Origin: Sabethes cyaneus | Lineage: Eukaryota; Arthropoda; Insecta; Diptera; Culicidae | Length of the DNA stretch: 64,000 bases | Assembly (NCBI RefSeq): GCF_943734655.1 | Contig: NC_071355.1 | Coordinates: 209,397,103-209,461,102, forward strand | Direction: 5' to 3' | In this document: piece after piece, positions 35,470 to 46,740 of the stretch | Numbering within the stretch: the stretch's first letter is position 1 | Layout: each line of letters opens with the position of its first letter | The notes under the pieces: generated by a model | Databases searched by the model: none | Seen by the model: the letters and a program-made list of their open reading frames with translations, nothing else | Told to the model about the DNA's origin: nothing | Program-made: the position numbers and the translations under genes

Positions 35470-36130
35470 TTTCGGCGACATTCCGCTTATCGAATCTGGA
35501 GTCATCTCCACGCTTACGGGAATTCAGCTGCTGCAGGTTGCGGGAATTCAGCTGGCTACGTAATCCGTAGAAGGTTCTGTTTGCAGACGCTATACGCCTT
35601 TTTACTTCACGGCTTACATCGGTGTCATATGTCACTAACGTACCAAGCTAAACAAATTCGTCGATCACTTTAAAAGTATCACCATCTATCACTACCGCAG
35701 TTCCAACATCCGAAGGGTTACCACGCTTTCTTCCAGCCACCATATACTTTGTTTTGGTAGAATTTATAATAAGCCCTATCCTCGTAGCTTCCTGCTTAAG
35801 ATGTATGTCGCCTCTTCCACTGCTCTACGGTTAATACCGATGGTATAGGTGTCATCCGCGAACTCTAGGAGCATGTGAGATTTCGTGCGCTATTCAGACG
35901 CTTGATTTTGAACTATCAAGGGTAGCACGTATCAGTCTGGTTAGCTTAGTTGGAAAACGAAATTTTGTTTAACTGAATCGTACACCGCTTTGAAGTCTAT
36001 AAACAACTTGTGATCTGCTAGGTAAATACTCGAAATTTATCGTGAAAAGTCCCTTTCGAAAACCGTACTGGTATTCGTCAACAAAGGTTTTCTGCAACGG
36101 CCTCAGTCTATAGTCGGTCTTAGTTACGGG
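35470..36130 (-). pseudogene. RTE-type LINE reverse transcriptase fragment
   Basis: On the minus strand, in order and with frameshifts: RLRPLQKTFVDEYQYGFRKG (RT start), then further on MLLEFADDTYTIGINRRAVE with the catalytic FADD box. The sequence after it corresponds to the TKTKYMV and VIDEFVYLGTLVT motifs near 35650-35760. All are diagnostic for the RTE family copies elsewhere in the window (for example 51859-53705). Heavily decayed. Confidence 0.75.
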
Positions 36131-36645
36131 ATTTGGACCGGATTCCACTCAATTCATGCATCATTATTATGCTGCTACAGAAAAAACAGCTTGTTTTTCT
36201 GTAGTCACTCATTTTGATAAATTACTTAATAAATACTCAAGATGTGGTCCACGGCTTGTTAATGCAGATTACTTGTCAAACAAGGAACTTGTTCGGAAAT
36301 TTCGACTTCGTATTTTAAATTTTTCAGGCTGCCGAGAACTCTTGCGGTCGAACGAGGAGTGGAATTCTGGGCTATGAATTGCCACTTTTAAATCCAAAAT
36401 TGCAGACTATTATTCAGTATTTTGCATGAAAACTTCAGCAGTAAATGTTATTTTAGAGGTAGCTGTTAGAAATCAAAAATGGATGTTTGACGATAGTATC
36501 CAAGATGGTGGATTGCTATTCATGATATTTTGATTATTTTACATGAAAATCCCAATATAACATGGACTTTCCTGGAATCGGAAAAACAGTCAGGGATCAA
36601 AAAATCAACTTTTGAGTCCAATATTAACTCCAAAATGGCGGACTA

Positions 36646-38065
36646 CTGTTTAGTACTAGCTGATTGCCCGATCTTACTCGGGGCCCATTTATCTCTTGGT
36701 CACTTGTACACTGTTATTGTAACGAAAATTGTCATAATGCAAGAAACAAAATCCCTTTTCTTCATTTGAATGTGTCTACTCTCTAATCCCTTTGCTAGTT
36801 TCCGTCCTGTTTTCCTCCAGCCAGCCGCTTGTAAAGCTGTCTTCTTCTCGGTAATCCCTATAAATCGACACAAAACCTTTTTTAAGCTTTTGATCCTCCC
36901 ATACTACCCTTTTTAGAAATCCATCATTCCAAATGCAAGAGAAACGCACCCCTTCACCCATTTGAACCTGCCTCCTCCTTGTAAGAAGCAGGCTGATTCT
37001 TTTGTGTCAAAAACATGCGTTTGACAAACGACGTTTGATGAAGAACCGTCCTGACGTTCCGAAGTTATTGCGGGGCATACAATCATATTCACGTTCTTCG
37101 CTTCTTCACCTCCGTTCTTCCTTCTGCTGTGCTCTGAAAAAATCTCAATTCTCGGCGTTTTACTGGCGCAAAGCTCAGAATACGAATCGATTTGCTTTCT
37201 TTCAGTCGACTGTTACCTTCTCCAACAATCGAAGAGTTGTTTTGCTTTTGCAGTACTTTTGTGCTTTGCTCTGCCCCCGAATGAGCGACAGTTTTTTCAT
37301 CTTTCTCTTTTTGCCGAAGCACTCCCGAATGCATGCTCTCAAGGTCACGGAGCAAATCGTTTCAGTCCGTATAATTGCCTGTTAGATATTCTCTTTGGGA
37401 CGCGGAGCAAATGGTCTTTTGTCTCCAGTGTGCGAAGAAAAGATTAGCTCTGCATGTAGTTGTGCTGCTTCTACGCAAGATGAGTGGCTATAAGAGACAA
37501 ACATTATTCAGGCATCATTCGCTCTTGGACGTTGTGAGAAGCAGATTACGTTGCCTCTGTGTGCTTAAGGTGAAATTAGTCGTCATCGATTCTGCCAATT
37601 TCAAAAGCAGTTTTTTTGTTTGAAACAAAAACTCTGTTCATGAATATATATTCGCTGTGTTCAGATTGGCAATAAGAATGTAGTATTTGCATTTTTATAA
37701 ACAGAATCCCGCTTTTGGGCCCAAAACCTGCTTCCGAAATTGGGCTTTCCGACGAAAAGTTAATGACTGCTAGTTTCCCATTAAGATGAGCAAAATCAAG
37801 CCTGTTTACCAGTCAGCTCCCCTTCTTATACATCCCTTAATTATGCATCGATTTGCTCTATGAAAATCCCTATAACGGAAAACAAACAGGTTTTTTTTTC
37901 ATATAACCCTCCTCGGTGGAAGCCGCTCTTTTCTCACAGGCACTTGCACAACTGCAATCGGTCTAAATGCATGAGAAACGTAACCCTTTTTACTTATTTG
38001 GATCTTCTCTCAGGAACCCCCTCCTTTTGTCAACCCCCCAGTGCTGATCCGCTTATGTCAAGGAA
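36646..38065. repeat. Dispersed repeat with CTAGCTGA..GCCCGATCTTACTCGG start, interrupted
   Basis: The start and several internal blocks match 50920-51858 in the same orientation: GATCTTACTCGG, CAAGAAACAAAA.CCCTTTT, CTCGGTAATCCCTA, GATGAAGAACCGTC, ATTATGCATCG.TTTGCTCTA. A stretch of about 700 bp (about 37090-37790) has no counterpart in the other copy and is probably an insertion. ORFs inside it on both strands have no recognisable domain. Confidence 0.55.
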
Positions 38066-38254
38066 GGAATGTGTGAAAAAATCTCCCATTAAAATCAACA
38101 ATCATACACGCGAACTAATTCACAATTACGGAATTAAAAATTACCAATATGACTTGAAAATTGAAATAGATGTGGAATAAAAACTACCAGTCTACCCATG
38201 CGACAAGTAATCCAATACCTTCCGCTAGAGCGGCATAGCATTATATGACTCAGT

Positions 38255-38500
38255 CGGGTTTCATTCAACCGATTCATCAATCAACCCAGCCGCGGCCAGC
38301 GTCGGAAGATAAATGTCCATTTCTAAGTCGCGGGCATCCGCAGGCAACGCTTCCAGTTGGTAGCGTTGCGCGTCGGTTGCTGTGTGAATCGATTCATAAA
38401 ACCGATTAACCGGGTACCCTCTTGCCAAAAGTTTCTGTGAATGAATGAACGCAAAAGCCGCGGCTCTGCTGGCGTCATTCTGCTGATCCGGCTGACTCAT
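38255..38500 (-). CDS. Small hypothetical ORF in a GC-rich block
   Basis: Starting at the ATG at 38500 (minus), the frame gives about 79 residues with no repeats: MSQPDQQNDASRAAAFAFIH SQK..., ending TLAAAGLIDESVE. It is compositionally more like coding sequence than the surrounding shadows: balanced charge, few rare codons and no low-complexity runs. The start context is poor (TTGAGTATG) and no family is recognised. It could be an exon of an unannotated gene, a microprotein or chance in GC-rich DNA. Confidence 0.25.
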
Positions 38501-38509
38501 ACTCAAGTC

Positions 38510-41500
38510 GGCCGTCGTCGGTCATTAGTGTCGTGCCAAAACTCAAACCCCCGTAGACGGACAGGATCGCTCGAGAGACCGCACGATCGATGCCCTGGTC
38601 ACAATCTGTCGCTGTCCTTCTTTGTACCTACATCGCCATGAGTGTGGGTCGTGGATTTCGTTGAATTATACAGAAATCGACAAAACTTACAATTTTACCT
38701 TACACGCTTGGGGTTGGCTAATGATCAGTCCATGCGTCCTCTGAAGTCGCGCACGAGTTATGGAATCGAATATGCGCATGGTTGAAGTCGCTTCCCACGC
38801 GACACCTTCCTTGCCGCCACCATCCAGGTGGTAGGCGTCCGTTCCGCGCCGTACGCGATACGACAACAGCCAACCAGTTTGCGCTCAATTGGTTACATTC
38901 GGAATACTAATTTGGATGAGCCGAAGCCGACATCGATGGGGTAATGAATACGCCACTTGTCGATATGGCCGCGTCCTGGCGCGAAACCCGCTCTGCGGAC
39001 CATTTGTTCCTCGAATCACGAAGTGGGATTTATTGAAACTTCCACCGCATACGCTTCGAACTGGACAAAAGGAATGTACGGAAAACAACCGGGCGCTAGT
39101 TCCGCACGATTAGTCGTGTGGGTGCATATGTATGTGAGAGTGCGTGCGTATATGCATACCCGTGTGTGGGCGATTTGATTTACCGCATTACCTTTTCTTC
39201 CTCCTCAGGCCGCAGTAGCCTAGCCGGACTGTGCTGGTGCTGGCATCGGAGTCGTCCAAAATTGGAGAGCAGACTTCTTTTGCGCATGGGCGTTTTGGGC
39301 GCCTGAAAGGTCGTTTTTTAACTTAACTAAAGTTAATTCGCCTTCGTCCGTGAGTCGATTTACGGCGCTTGGCGTGTGGGAAAATAGAAGTTTCAGACAC
39401 TGGAAATGTACTAAAAACTGCAGTTAGACGTGGGAGGATTTGATTTGATATCCATTGAAGTGGGTAGAAAGTCAAGTAGTTGGCCGGTTTTATGCTGATT
39501 TTTTCAATGACACTATGCAAATGAGAGCGTAGCTTAGACACTACGCCTTGAGTGATAGACTACGTATTCTAATAGGTCAATTTCAATAGCATTGGGTTTT
39601 GGCTGCATGCCACTATGCATGTCGATTCGGCGTATGTTAAACATTTGGCATAAGTCCGACTAATCCATACATAAATCCGATGCGTTTTCATTCAAGGAAA
39701 TTTTAAAAACATCGTCATTGCATCAACACACTTTTATTCACACATTCAACCGACAGAAACAAAAAATCTTTGAAACATATGGGCGGATCAGATGATTGAA
39801 GTCAACCCAATTTCCCAACAAAATAAATTAGAACTCGTAGTCGAGTTTAACGAAAGATAAATACGGACCGTGACGATGAAATCAAACGGAATTCCTACGC
39901 GCGCTCTCCGGTGCGCACCATCTGTTGGCGTGCGGTGCATATATGCAGTTGCGCAACCTACTGGCCTGGCCGCCTGTTCGCGAGTCTAGCTGCTGCAGCA
40001 TGTCTTTCCGAATGCCATCAACTACCCACCAAAAAGGGCCTCGTTATGGCCCGGCTGAATGTAGTAGGTACCTTGGCGATAGCAAACGGCGATGGTCTCC
40101 CGTTTAGCTTAGCCTAGATCGGTTGCTCAATTCCACATTCAAATCAATCTTCAAAGAAAGGCGGTCGCATAGTAATGCAGTCACCGTGTGTAGTGCAGTG
40201 CGGCGGCGGTATGACAAAAGCACAGTTTCAAATTTGAATCTAATTAGCTCATTCTAGGCGGGATGGGTGGGTTGTGTTTTGTTACGCAAAACAACTCAGG
40301 TAGTCTCACCTACGCACGCGCGATACACGCCAACCGATGCGGCACACGTTCGCCGTCGGGAATAGTGTAGATATATCTGTATTTTGATATCGATGCCTTG
40401 GTTGATTCCGGTGATTTGACGCCCACTTGCTTTCGGATGTTTGTGGAATTAGCAATTAGTCAAAATGTTAATTCAGTCGTAGTTCGAATTGCGGTTTCGA
40501 AGATATAGGATTAGTGGACACCTTGTTACGTGAGCAGGTGTAATATGGATGGGTTATGATTAGGGTTATCTAAAGAGACAAAATGCCAAATACAGCGTGT
40601 ATGTATTTTCGCTTTCGAATCATAAAGGATTTAAATTTTTGACCGAAAAGCTTAGGTCATACGATAAACATGAGAGAATAACATGATTTTGCAAACTATT
40701 TTCTTATGACGGAAATTTCTACTTGTAATTTTTTCTTTACTGCTTAAAATAGACCAATTGTATCCCATTTATAGGAGCAAATCTTCTATCCTGGTTATCA
40801 TTTTATTCCAAGCTCAATTGATTATGGTTGAAAACGCTCTGAAATCCAATGCAAAATACGAAAAAATGGTGAATTTAGGATAACCGTTTAATGAAATTTT
40901 AGTCATATGAGCTTTTTTTTGCGTTATGATGGTAGTTGGGATGGTCGAAAGTTGTTTAAGTGGACTTGAGTTCCCGCTTGTTTGGCAGCCAAATTCAAAC
41001 TTCTTCGCCAAATTCTAACTTCTTCTCGTTACTTGCAGTTCCACCCTTCTTCTTCTGTATGGTTTTCACAATCAACTAGTTATTATTCCGCTATCGACTT
41101 TGACTCTGTTTAGGATGTTGACCTTACGGACTACAGTGACACCATTGTCGTTCAACTAATAAACAGGAAAGACGGTGCAACCTCTTCTGAAGGCACTACT
41201 TTTGATGAATTTCCTGGTTCATGATTTTAGAAGTAAGGGATACGTCGCTTCTCAGTCTAGAGCTGCATTAATCTCATTTTTATTTTGCAGTCTTTTAGGG
41301 CATTCTACCGTACGAACGGATATAAAATTCTTGTTCAGGGCTTGGTACGAAAACGGCCTTGCAATACCTTTTATAACCCATAACGACAGAATCGTATTTT
41401 GGCAGCAAATTCTCGCAGAACTTTTTGAGTATTTAATTATTTTTAGATTTTGTTTCGTGCCACGATGCTGTACAATTTGTGCCTTAGAGCTTCTCAAACT

Positions 41501-42390
41501 AACTTTCTTCAATGCTTTCCGGATATAGAGTTGCGGAACTGCTGCCATTTTTGCCGTATGTTCGGGTTTCGTGTGAAAATAGCTATCACTTTTTTATCCA
41601 GTGATCGTAAAATTGTCAACCTGGCATGAAGCCGTATATAAAAAGCATTCAGCGCATACAGTGTTACCCCTGGTAGTATTCTTCTATCTGTCAGCCCATG
41701 GACGTGATTACTGAACTGCTGACAGTGTTTGTCTTTCTCAGTTTCCTACCCTTCAAAACAATTCATTCATAAATTACATTTCTGAATGATTGCTCGACCA
41801 ACCTGTCAGTCAATTTTCTTGCTCTTGACTGATATTGTAGATCTCAATGTTTAGTTTTAGAAGGAAATTAATTAAAACTTTGGAGCAGTGTTTACGTTTA
41901 TTGAAATTTTATTTGCCGTTGTCTGAGTTCAACAGAAATGAATTCTTCACATTCGATTTTATGCACTATTGTCGAGAATGAATGAATGTAGAGAATAACC
42001 CGAATATGAATGCAAGTGATTCGCACGAATCGCTTCATCAAACAACACAGGTCGTGATAAGGTCGTGGCTATTCTCCATTCTATGCGAGATTCCTGAGAG
42101 CTGATAAAACTCTTCTGGACTGCTAAATGGGCTACTTTTATTTACTAAATGTGACTTAAGCGGTTTTTTACGAGTAGGGAAATCTGCTGAGCACCTTAGA
42201 AGATACGGTACTATCAGACACCTGAGAAGACGACTCAGGGAGTGGGGTTTGGTATCCCGACCCCCCTAATGGGTCGTGAGGATCCGGGACCACTAAAACC
42301 TTACTCGAGTCTCCAGTATCCATCCCCCCTGGCACCACCTTATCGGTATTACTTCAGAGAGGGGCTATTGTGTTTAACTCACCCTTTTAG
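38510..42390. other. No supported gene; GC-richer to 40.4 kb, then AT-rich
   Basis: ORFs between 38441 and 40117 overlap in several frames and lack domains. From 40500 onward the DNA is AT-rich, with antisense-overlapping ORFs at 41175-41548 that are not called. Confidence 0.45.
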
Positions 42391-42394
42391 ATAA

Positions 42395-42780
42395 CTACTG
42401 GACTTTGGTAGTTAGGCTATTTATTCGCCGTTGATCGCCTCTCCAGCGGTTTTGTAGCTCAAGTGCCATCTGGGTAACTGCCGCATTGACCGCTCCCCAG
42501 ACGTCCGAGCTGGAACACATCCTGTCGACTAAGTTATCCGGAGTAGTGTCCTGTTCGCTCACTGCCATCATGTGCTTCTCGCGCCCGCGAAACGAGGGCA
42601 TATAAAGAAAGCATGTTCTGCAGTTTCCTCAACATCCACGCATTCGAGACACGCGGGAGACTCCGACTTAAGGGCCACACAGAATTTCGCGTCAACATAT
42701 CCACCAGCTTTATTCTGACACTTTTCCCATGAGTTAAAGGTCAAATTCGTACTGGCGGATGCGTTGCCGTTCTGTTTGGT
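42395..42780 (-). pseudogene. R1-type LINE C-terminal zinc-knuckle fragment
   Basis: The minus strand encodes SPACLECVDVEETAEHAFFI CPRF, a C-x2-C...H...C knuckle. This is followed in a second frame by the C-terminal segment with DTTPDNLVDRMCSSSDVWGA VNAAV. This pair (C..C...EHVFF.CPRF, then PENIV..ML...W..V) is diagnostic of the end of ORF2 in R1-clade elements. The polymerase itself is not present. Confidence 0.75.
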
Positions 42781-43135
42781 CCTTCGGGTACCATGGTACT
42801 GCGGGTACCATATTACGCTAGCGAGTTTAAAGCTGCTTCTAACAGTACCTTTATCGATTATCAATATAGCTTTTGTATCATTGCCGAAACGGCCAAATTG
42901 TCTAACGAGCGAGAGCTGTTTGCAGCTTTGTTTGATCACATTATCAGGCTGTCTGGTAAAACAGAGCAATCAGTCGAAGTTCACCTAGATCACCTAAAAA
43001 TTTGTACGCTACAATATACTAATCTGGGAAAGTAGTCGAAGATCACGGGGTTAACTCTTCAGGTGATTGTTATTGCTGAGCACTTATCCGTATTTACTTC
43101 TAACCCATGGTTTTCGCGATAACTTCTAGAGATGG

Positions 43136-43225
43136 TCGGTTATGGAAATTTCAGTACCCGAACCCGATTCGTACCCGATTAAGAAAAATAATTAAAACCC
43201 CGTACCCGACCCGACGTCTTGTTAG
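43136..43225. repeat. CCCGTACCCGACCCG-rich short repeat
   Basis: The phrase (A)CCCGA / GTACCCGA is repeated about six times within 80 bp. It lies immediately outside the left end of the hAT-like element. Origin not recognised. Confidence 0.4.
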
Positions 43226-43528
43226 TAATGGGGTCATCGCTTTAACCAGGGCCGGCTCCACGCAAATTCTCAAAATGGCGCCCCCAGAACAAACGAAAAA
43301 CAGCCAGTGTTGCTGTGTGCTGACATTCTACTACCTACACACTCGCAAACGCACAGTCTCGTAGCGTCTTTCTGCATAACCACTTACGTGGCAAACAACT
43401 CGTGAGCAGCCAGCTGCCCGTGAGGGCTAGCGGCACACTGGGATGCAGATTTTGTATTACTTTTTGTTTTCTTCTTCATCGATTTTACACGCGGGTGGGA
43501 GAGCGAGTCCTCGCGAGTGATCGGTATC

Positions 43529-43731
43529 AATTAAACTAAAGCCTGGGTGCTAATTCCGTTATCGAAATTTGACCTTCTGTTTGTATACGACAGACTTCGC
43601 AACCAGAATACAGGACAGTGCGGGGTCAGTGCTATTGACCTATTGACTCTAACAGCCTCTCCCAGCCGAGATTCGAACATACGACGACTGGCTTATTAGA
43701 CCAGCGTCTTACCTCGAGGCCAACTGGGAGG
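43529..43731 (-). mobile_element. tRNA-derived SINE (family 1) with 11-bp target duplication
   Basis: Same family and orientation as 21663-21864 and 28401-28617. The direct repeat TGATCGGTATC lies on both sides (43518-43528 and 43732-43742). Nested inside the hAT-like element. Confidence 0.9.
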
Positions 43732-44189
43732 TGATCGGTATCGCTATCAGTTTCTCAGGCTGTAATAACGTGCGAGAGCGACGTCCTTGGCTGTTAGCAA
43801 AAGTCGTTACAGTGCATGAATAAACAAGAGCGGAAGTCCGAAAGGAATGCTTATGCCGGTGTGTTCATTAGAACGAGTACGCGTGTGTGAGAAAATTAGC
43901 CCACAGTAGTGCGGGCTTCGCAACACTGGTCACAGTCAACCGCCACTTCTTTTGAATAATTGTCGGTTTCTTGAAACCCATTATTAGAATGATAAACCTT
44001 CAAAAACGAAAAAGTTCAGTTCATATTTCCTGTTACTTCAGAAACTTCGTCCTCATACCTTGCTGCTTCATCGAAGATGAATCCGCTGATTGCGGATTCT
44101 GAAGAGATTCGAAAATCTCAATGTCACTTTCCCACCACGTTTATCTCAGTGTTTTGATTGTTGTGTTTTGTTGCGAATAGATTTTCATC

Positions 44190-44600
44190 AGGAGGAGGTG
44201 GAGCGCAAACGGAAAGCGAAGAATGGTGTAGGTGTATGAACCATGCCCTGCAGGCACTGCTTGGAATGATTCTCAAAGTACACTTGTCGAAAGATTGGAG
44301 AGTACAATGGGTCGGTCACCTCGCAAGAATACTGGAGGACCGTGCAGTGAATCTGTTCGGCCAGTGAATCGGCCTTAAAGGCTTCATACACATACGTATA
44401 TGTCAGTCTGGAAACAAATAAAATGGTGGCGGGTCATTCAGGTCGAGCGACAAGCCCAACATCTTCTTTTGCCTGCTTGGTTCGTGGCGCTCATACACAG
44501 GCGTGAGTGTTGACCGAATATGAATTCACTAACATTTTCGACCAACATGTTCGTACGCGTATGAGGGCCTTTAGAAAAAGAGAACCCCCCCCCCCAGATG
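44190..44600 (+). pseudogene. RTE-type LINE 3' fragment inside the hAT element
   Basis: The plus strand reads RCMNHALQALLGMILKVHLS KDWRVQWVGHLARILEDRAV, matching the RRMNHEL.ALL...L...GRLRWAGHVARMPDD ending of RTE polyproteins (compare 51873-52175). A C run and further decayed sequence follow. Confidence 0.7.
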
Positions 44601-44865
44601 GCTTGACCAAGTTGAAGCCGATTTGCTTGTGTCCAGATGCTCAACGAATCGGCGACAAATAGCCCAAAACAAGCAAAAGTAACTTTAGTAACCACTTGCC
44701 ATCCCGGTTTTATGCTGCTAAAGGAGAGGAAAGAAAGTTCTATATTAACCACTTATTTATTTAATGCTACAGTTTTTTTAATGTGGGCGAAATGGCGCCC
44801 CCTCGAAGTGGCGCTCCAAGCACCTGCTTGTTCTGCTTAAGGGAAGCGCCGGTCCTGGCTTTAAC

Positions 44866-45980
44866 CCAATCTTTTCTGCTTCGCGCTATAGTCTGGTGTA
44901 CTGTTCAGCCACCGCCACAGATGTTCTATCGATAATATCCATGTCATCGGCAAAGCAGACGAATTGACTAGATTTGGTGAAAATCGTGCCCCGCGTGTTG
45001 ATATCCGCTCGGTTCATAACACCTTGTAGCGCTATGTTGAACAGCAGGACCTTGATGAAGCCCTCTATGCAATTTGAATGAACTTGACAATCCACCCGAA
45101 ATCCGAACACAGCACTGTGTACCATCCATCGAAGTTCGAATCAGTTTGACGAGCTTCCTGAGGAAACTGTTTTCGTCTATGATTTTCCAAAGCTCTTTCC
45201 GGTCGATGGTATCATATGCGGCTTTGGAGTCAACGAGCAAATGGTACGTAGGAACTTTGAATTCCCGGCTTTTTTGGAGGATCTGCCGCAGTGTAACTAT
45301 TTGATACGTTGTTAACCGTCCTCTAAAAAACCCGACTTGATAAGTTCCGACAAATCTCTTCGCTACTCTGTCAATAGCTGTTTTGAGGGGCATCGTCTAG
45401 CTCGTCCTTTTCCGGTAGGGCAGCTTCGAGTGAATGCGCGTAGTTTGCGGCGACGTCTGGTTGCTTCAGCTTCGCGAGATTTAACCGAGGCTGGCGTCAG
45501 TAGCGAATATTGTTCACAACGGAGAGTTTTGGACACATCTTAACTAGGTAGTGGTTTGAGTCAACGTTAGCGCTTCGATAGAATCTGTCGTCGATAATGT
45601 CTGAGAAATGCCGAAAGTCGATCAAAACGTGATCGATCTGTGATTCTGTCTGATTTGATGACCTCCAGGTGTGCTCGGGTCTGTGCTGGAAGATTATACG
45701 TACGGCCATGTTCTTGGAGGCGGCAAAATCGATCGAAGTCTTAGGCCCATTACAGTGGTCAGCTGATGTGCACTGAACCTTCCAATCATCGGTTTGTATT
45801 TCTCCTCCTGGGCAATCTGAGCATTGAAATCCCCGATAACTGTCTTGATAACATGTTTTGGGTAGCGGTTCGTATTCACGTATTCACGTAGAACTCATCG
45901 TTGTCATCGTCGGTACTTTTGAGGCGTGAGCTGTGCATGTGCATGATGATGCTTATGCTGAAGAATCGGCCCTTGCTTTT
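44866..45980 (-). pseudogene. RTE-type LINE, endonuclease and reverse transcriptase, decayed
   Basis: On the minus strand the EN part comes first (45497-45960): RYPKHVIKTVIGDFNAQIAQ, then TWRSSNQTESQIDHVLIDFR. The RT follows (44886-45393): RFVGTYQVGFFRGRLTTYQI VTLRQIL, YHLLVDSKAAYDTIDRKELW and FVCFADDMDIIDRT with the catalytic FADD. The thumb and C-terminus expected below 44866 are cut off by the hAT-like element. Frames change several times, and the EN-RT linker (PPYEK.. maturase-like region) is deleted, so the copy is inactive. Confidence 0.85.
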
Positions 45981-46560
45981 GATTGATCTGTGATTTTTTT
46001 ATGGAGGCTTCCGGAAGTAGTTCAATTTATTAAATTTCGAAGATTTCTATAAAATATTACGAATAAAAAATATCAATCTACTCCCATTCAAACTTAGAAA
46101 GATAGAAAAGTGAATTTCGGATTACATTAGCCACAAAGTTCTAGGAGTTTTAAACTCATGATGTTGTTAGGTGGAAACAACCATGTGTCTCCATTTCCTG
46201 GTGATTCGATGGAGGAACCAGTTATTTGTTTGATTTATGGGTATAACGTGTAAAGTCAATAGATACATAGCAATAACTTTTTATGTGTAATATAAATCGG
46301 CTGCAAAGTTTATTTGTGTTGCCAGATTTACAGAACACATTGCCGGTTTCATAGTGCCAGTATCTCGTTATTTGCTGGTAGTCAGTAAGGTAACAATTTC
46401 AAACGGTGGTTGTAATATCTGATACGAATTCCGATCAAGTCCAGAATCTTTTTAGTCTTGAATGGTTTTCAACTGGCTTTCAGCTATGGTGTATTTTAGT
46501 GCTTTTTTCACAACGTGCAATTTAAAGCAAAATTTACAGTCCGTTTTAGGAATGACTTTA
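45980..46560. other. No supported gene
   Basis: AT-rich, no ORF of note. Confidence 0.5.
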
Positions 46561-46740
46561 TAATATTAGTCGATAGACTTCGTAGTCAACTGTTAGTGTA
46601 GGTAGAGGATAATTCCAGAACCAGTGCTACGACCTAATGGGTTCTAAGAATCCCTTCCAGTCGAGATTCGAACATACAGAAATTGTCGTGTTGGACTAGC
46701 TGGGCGAGTTGGATCTCGAAGTTAACTGGGTGAAGGTGCA
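46560..46740 (-). mobile_element. Old tRNA-derived SINE copy (family 1)
   Basis: Recognisable parts of the family at 21663-21864: TCGAGATTCGAACATACAGA (B-box region on the opposite strand), ATAGACTTCG and GTGCTACGACCTA. It is clearly more diverged than the other copies and shows no target duplication. Confidence 0.6.

Larger units (their letters stand above)
43247..44857. mobile_element. Non-autonomous hAT-like element with 8-bp target duplication
   Basis: The left end CAGGGCCGGCTCCACGC and the right end read backwards CAGGACCGGCGCTTCCC are typical hAT terminal repeats; both are followed by a GGCGCC block. The 8-bp direct repeat GCTTTAAC lies on both sides (43239-43246 and 44858-44865), the length hAT transposases make. 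No hAT transposase is present. It contains a SINE (43529-43731) and an RTE fragment (44190-44600). It appears to have inserted into the RTE copy that continues at 44866. Confidence 0.9.

Noticed and set aside
36646..38065. Stress-gene or protein-coding exons in the ORF cluster at 37.0-37.6 kb
   Set aside because: The ORFs overlap on both strands and have no recognised domains; the region lies within a dispersed repeat.
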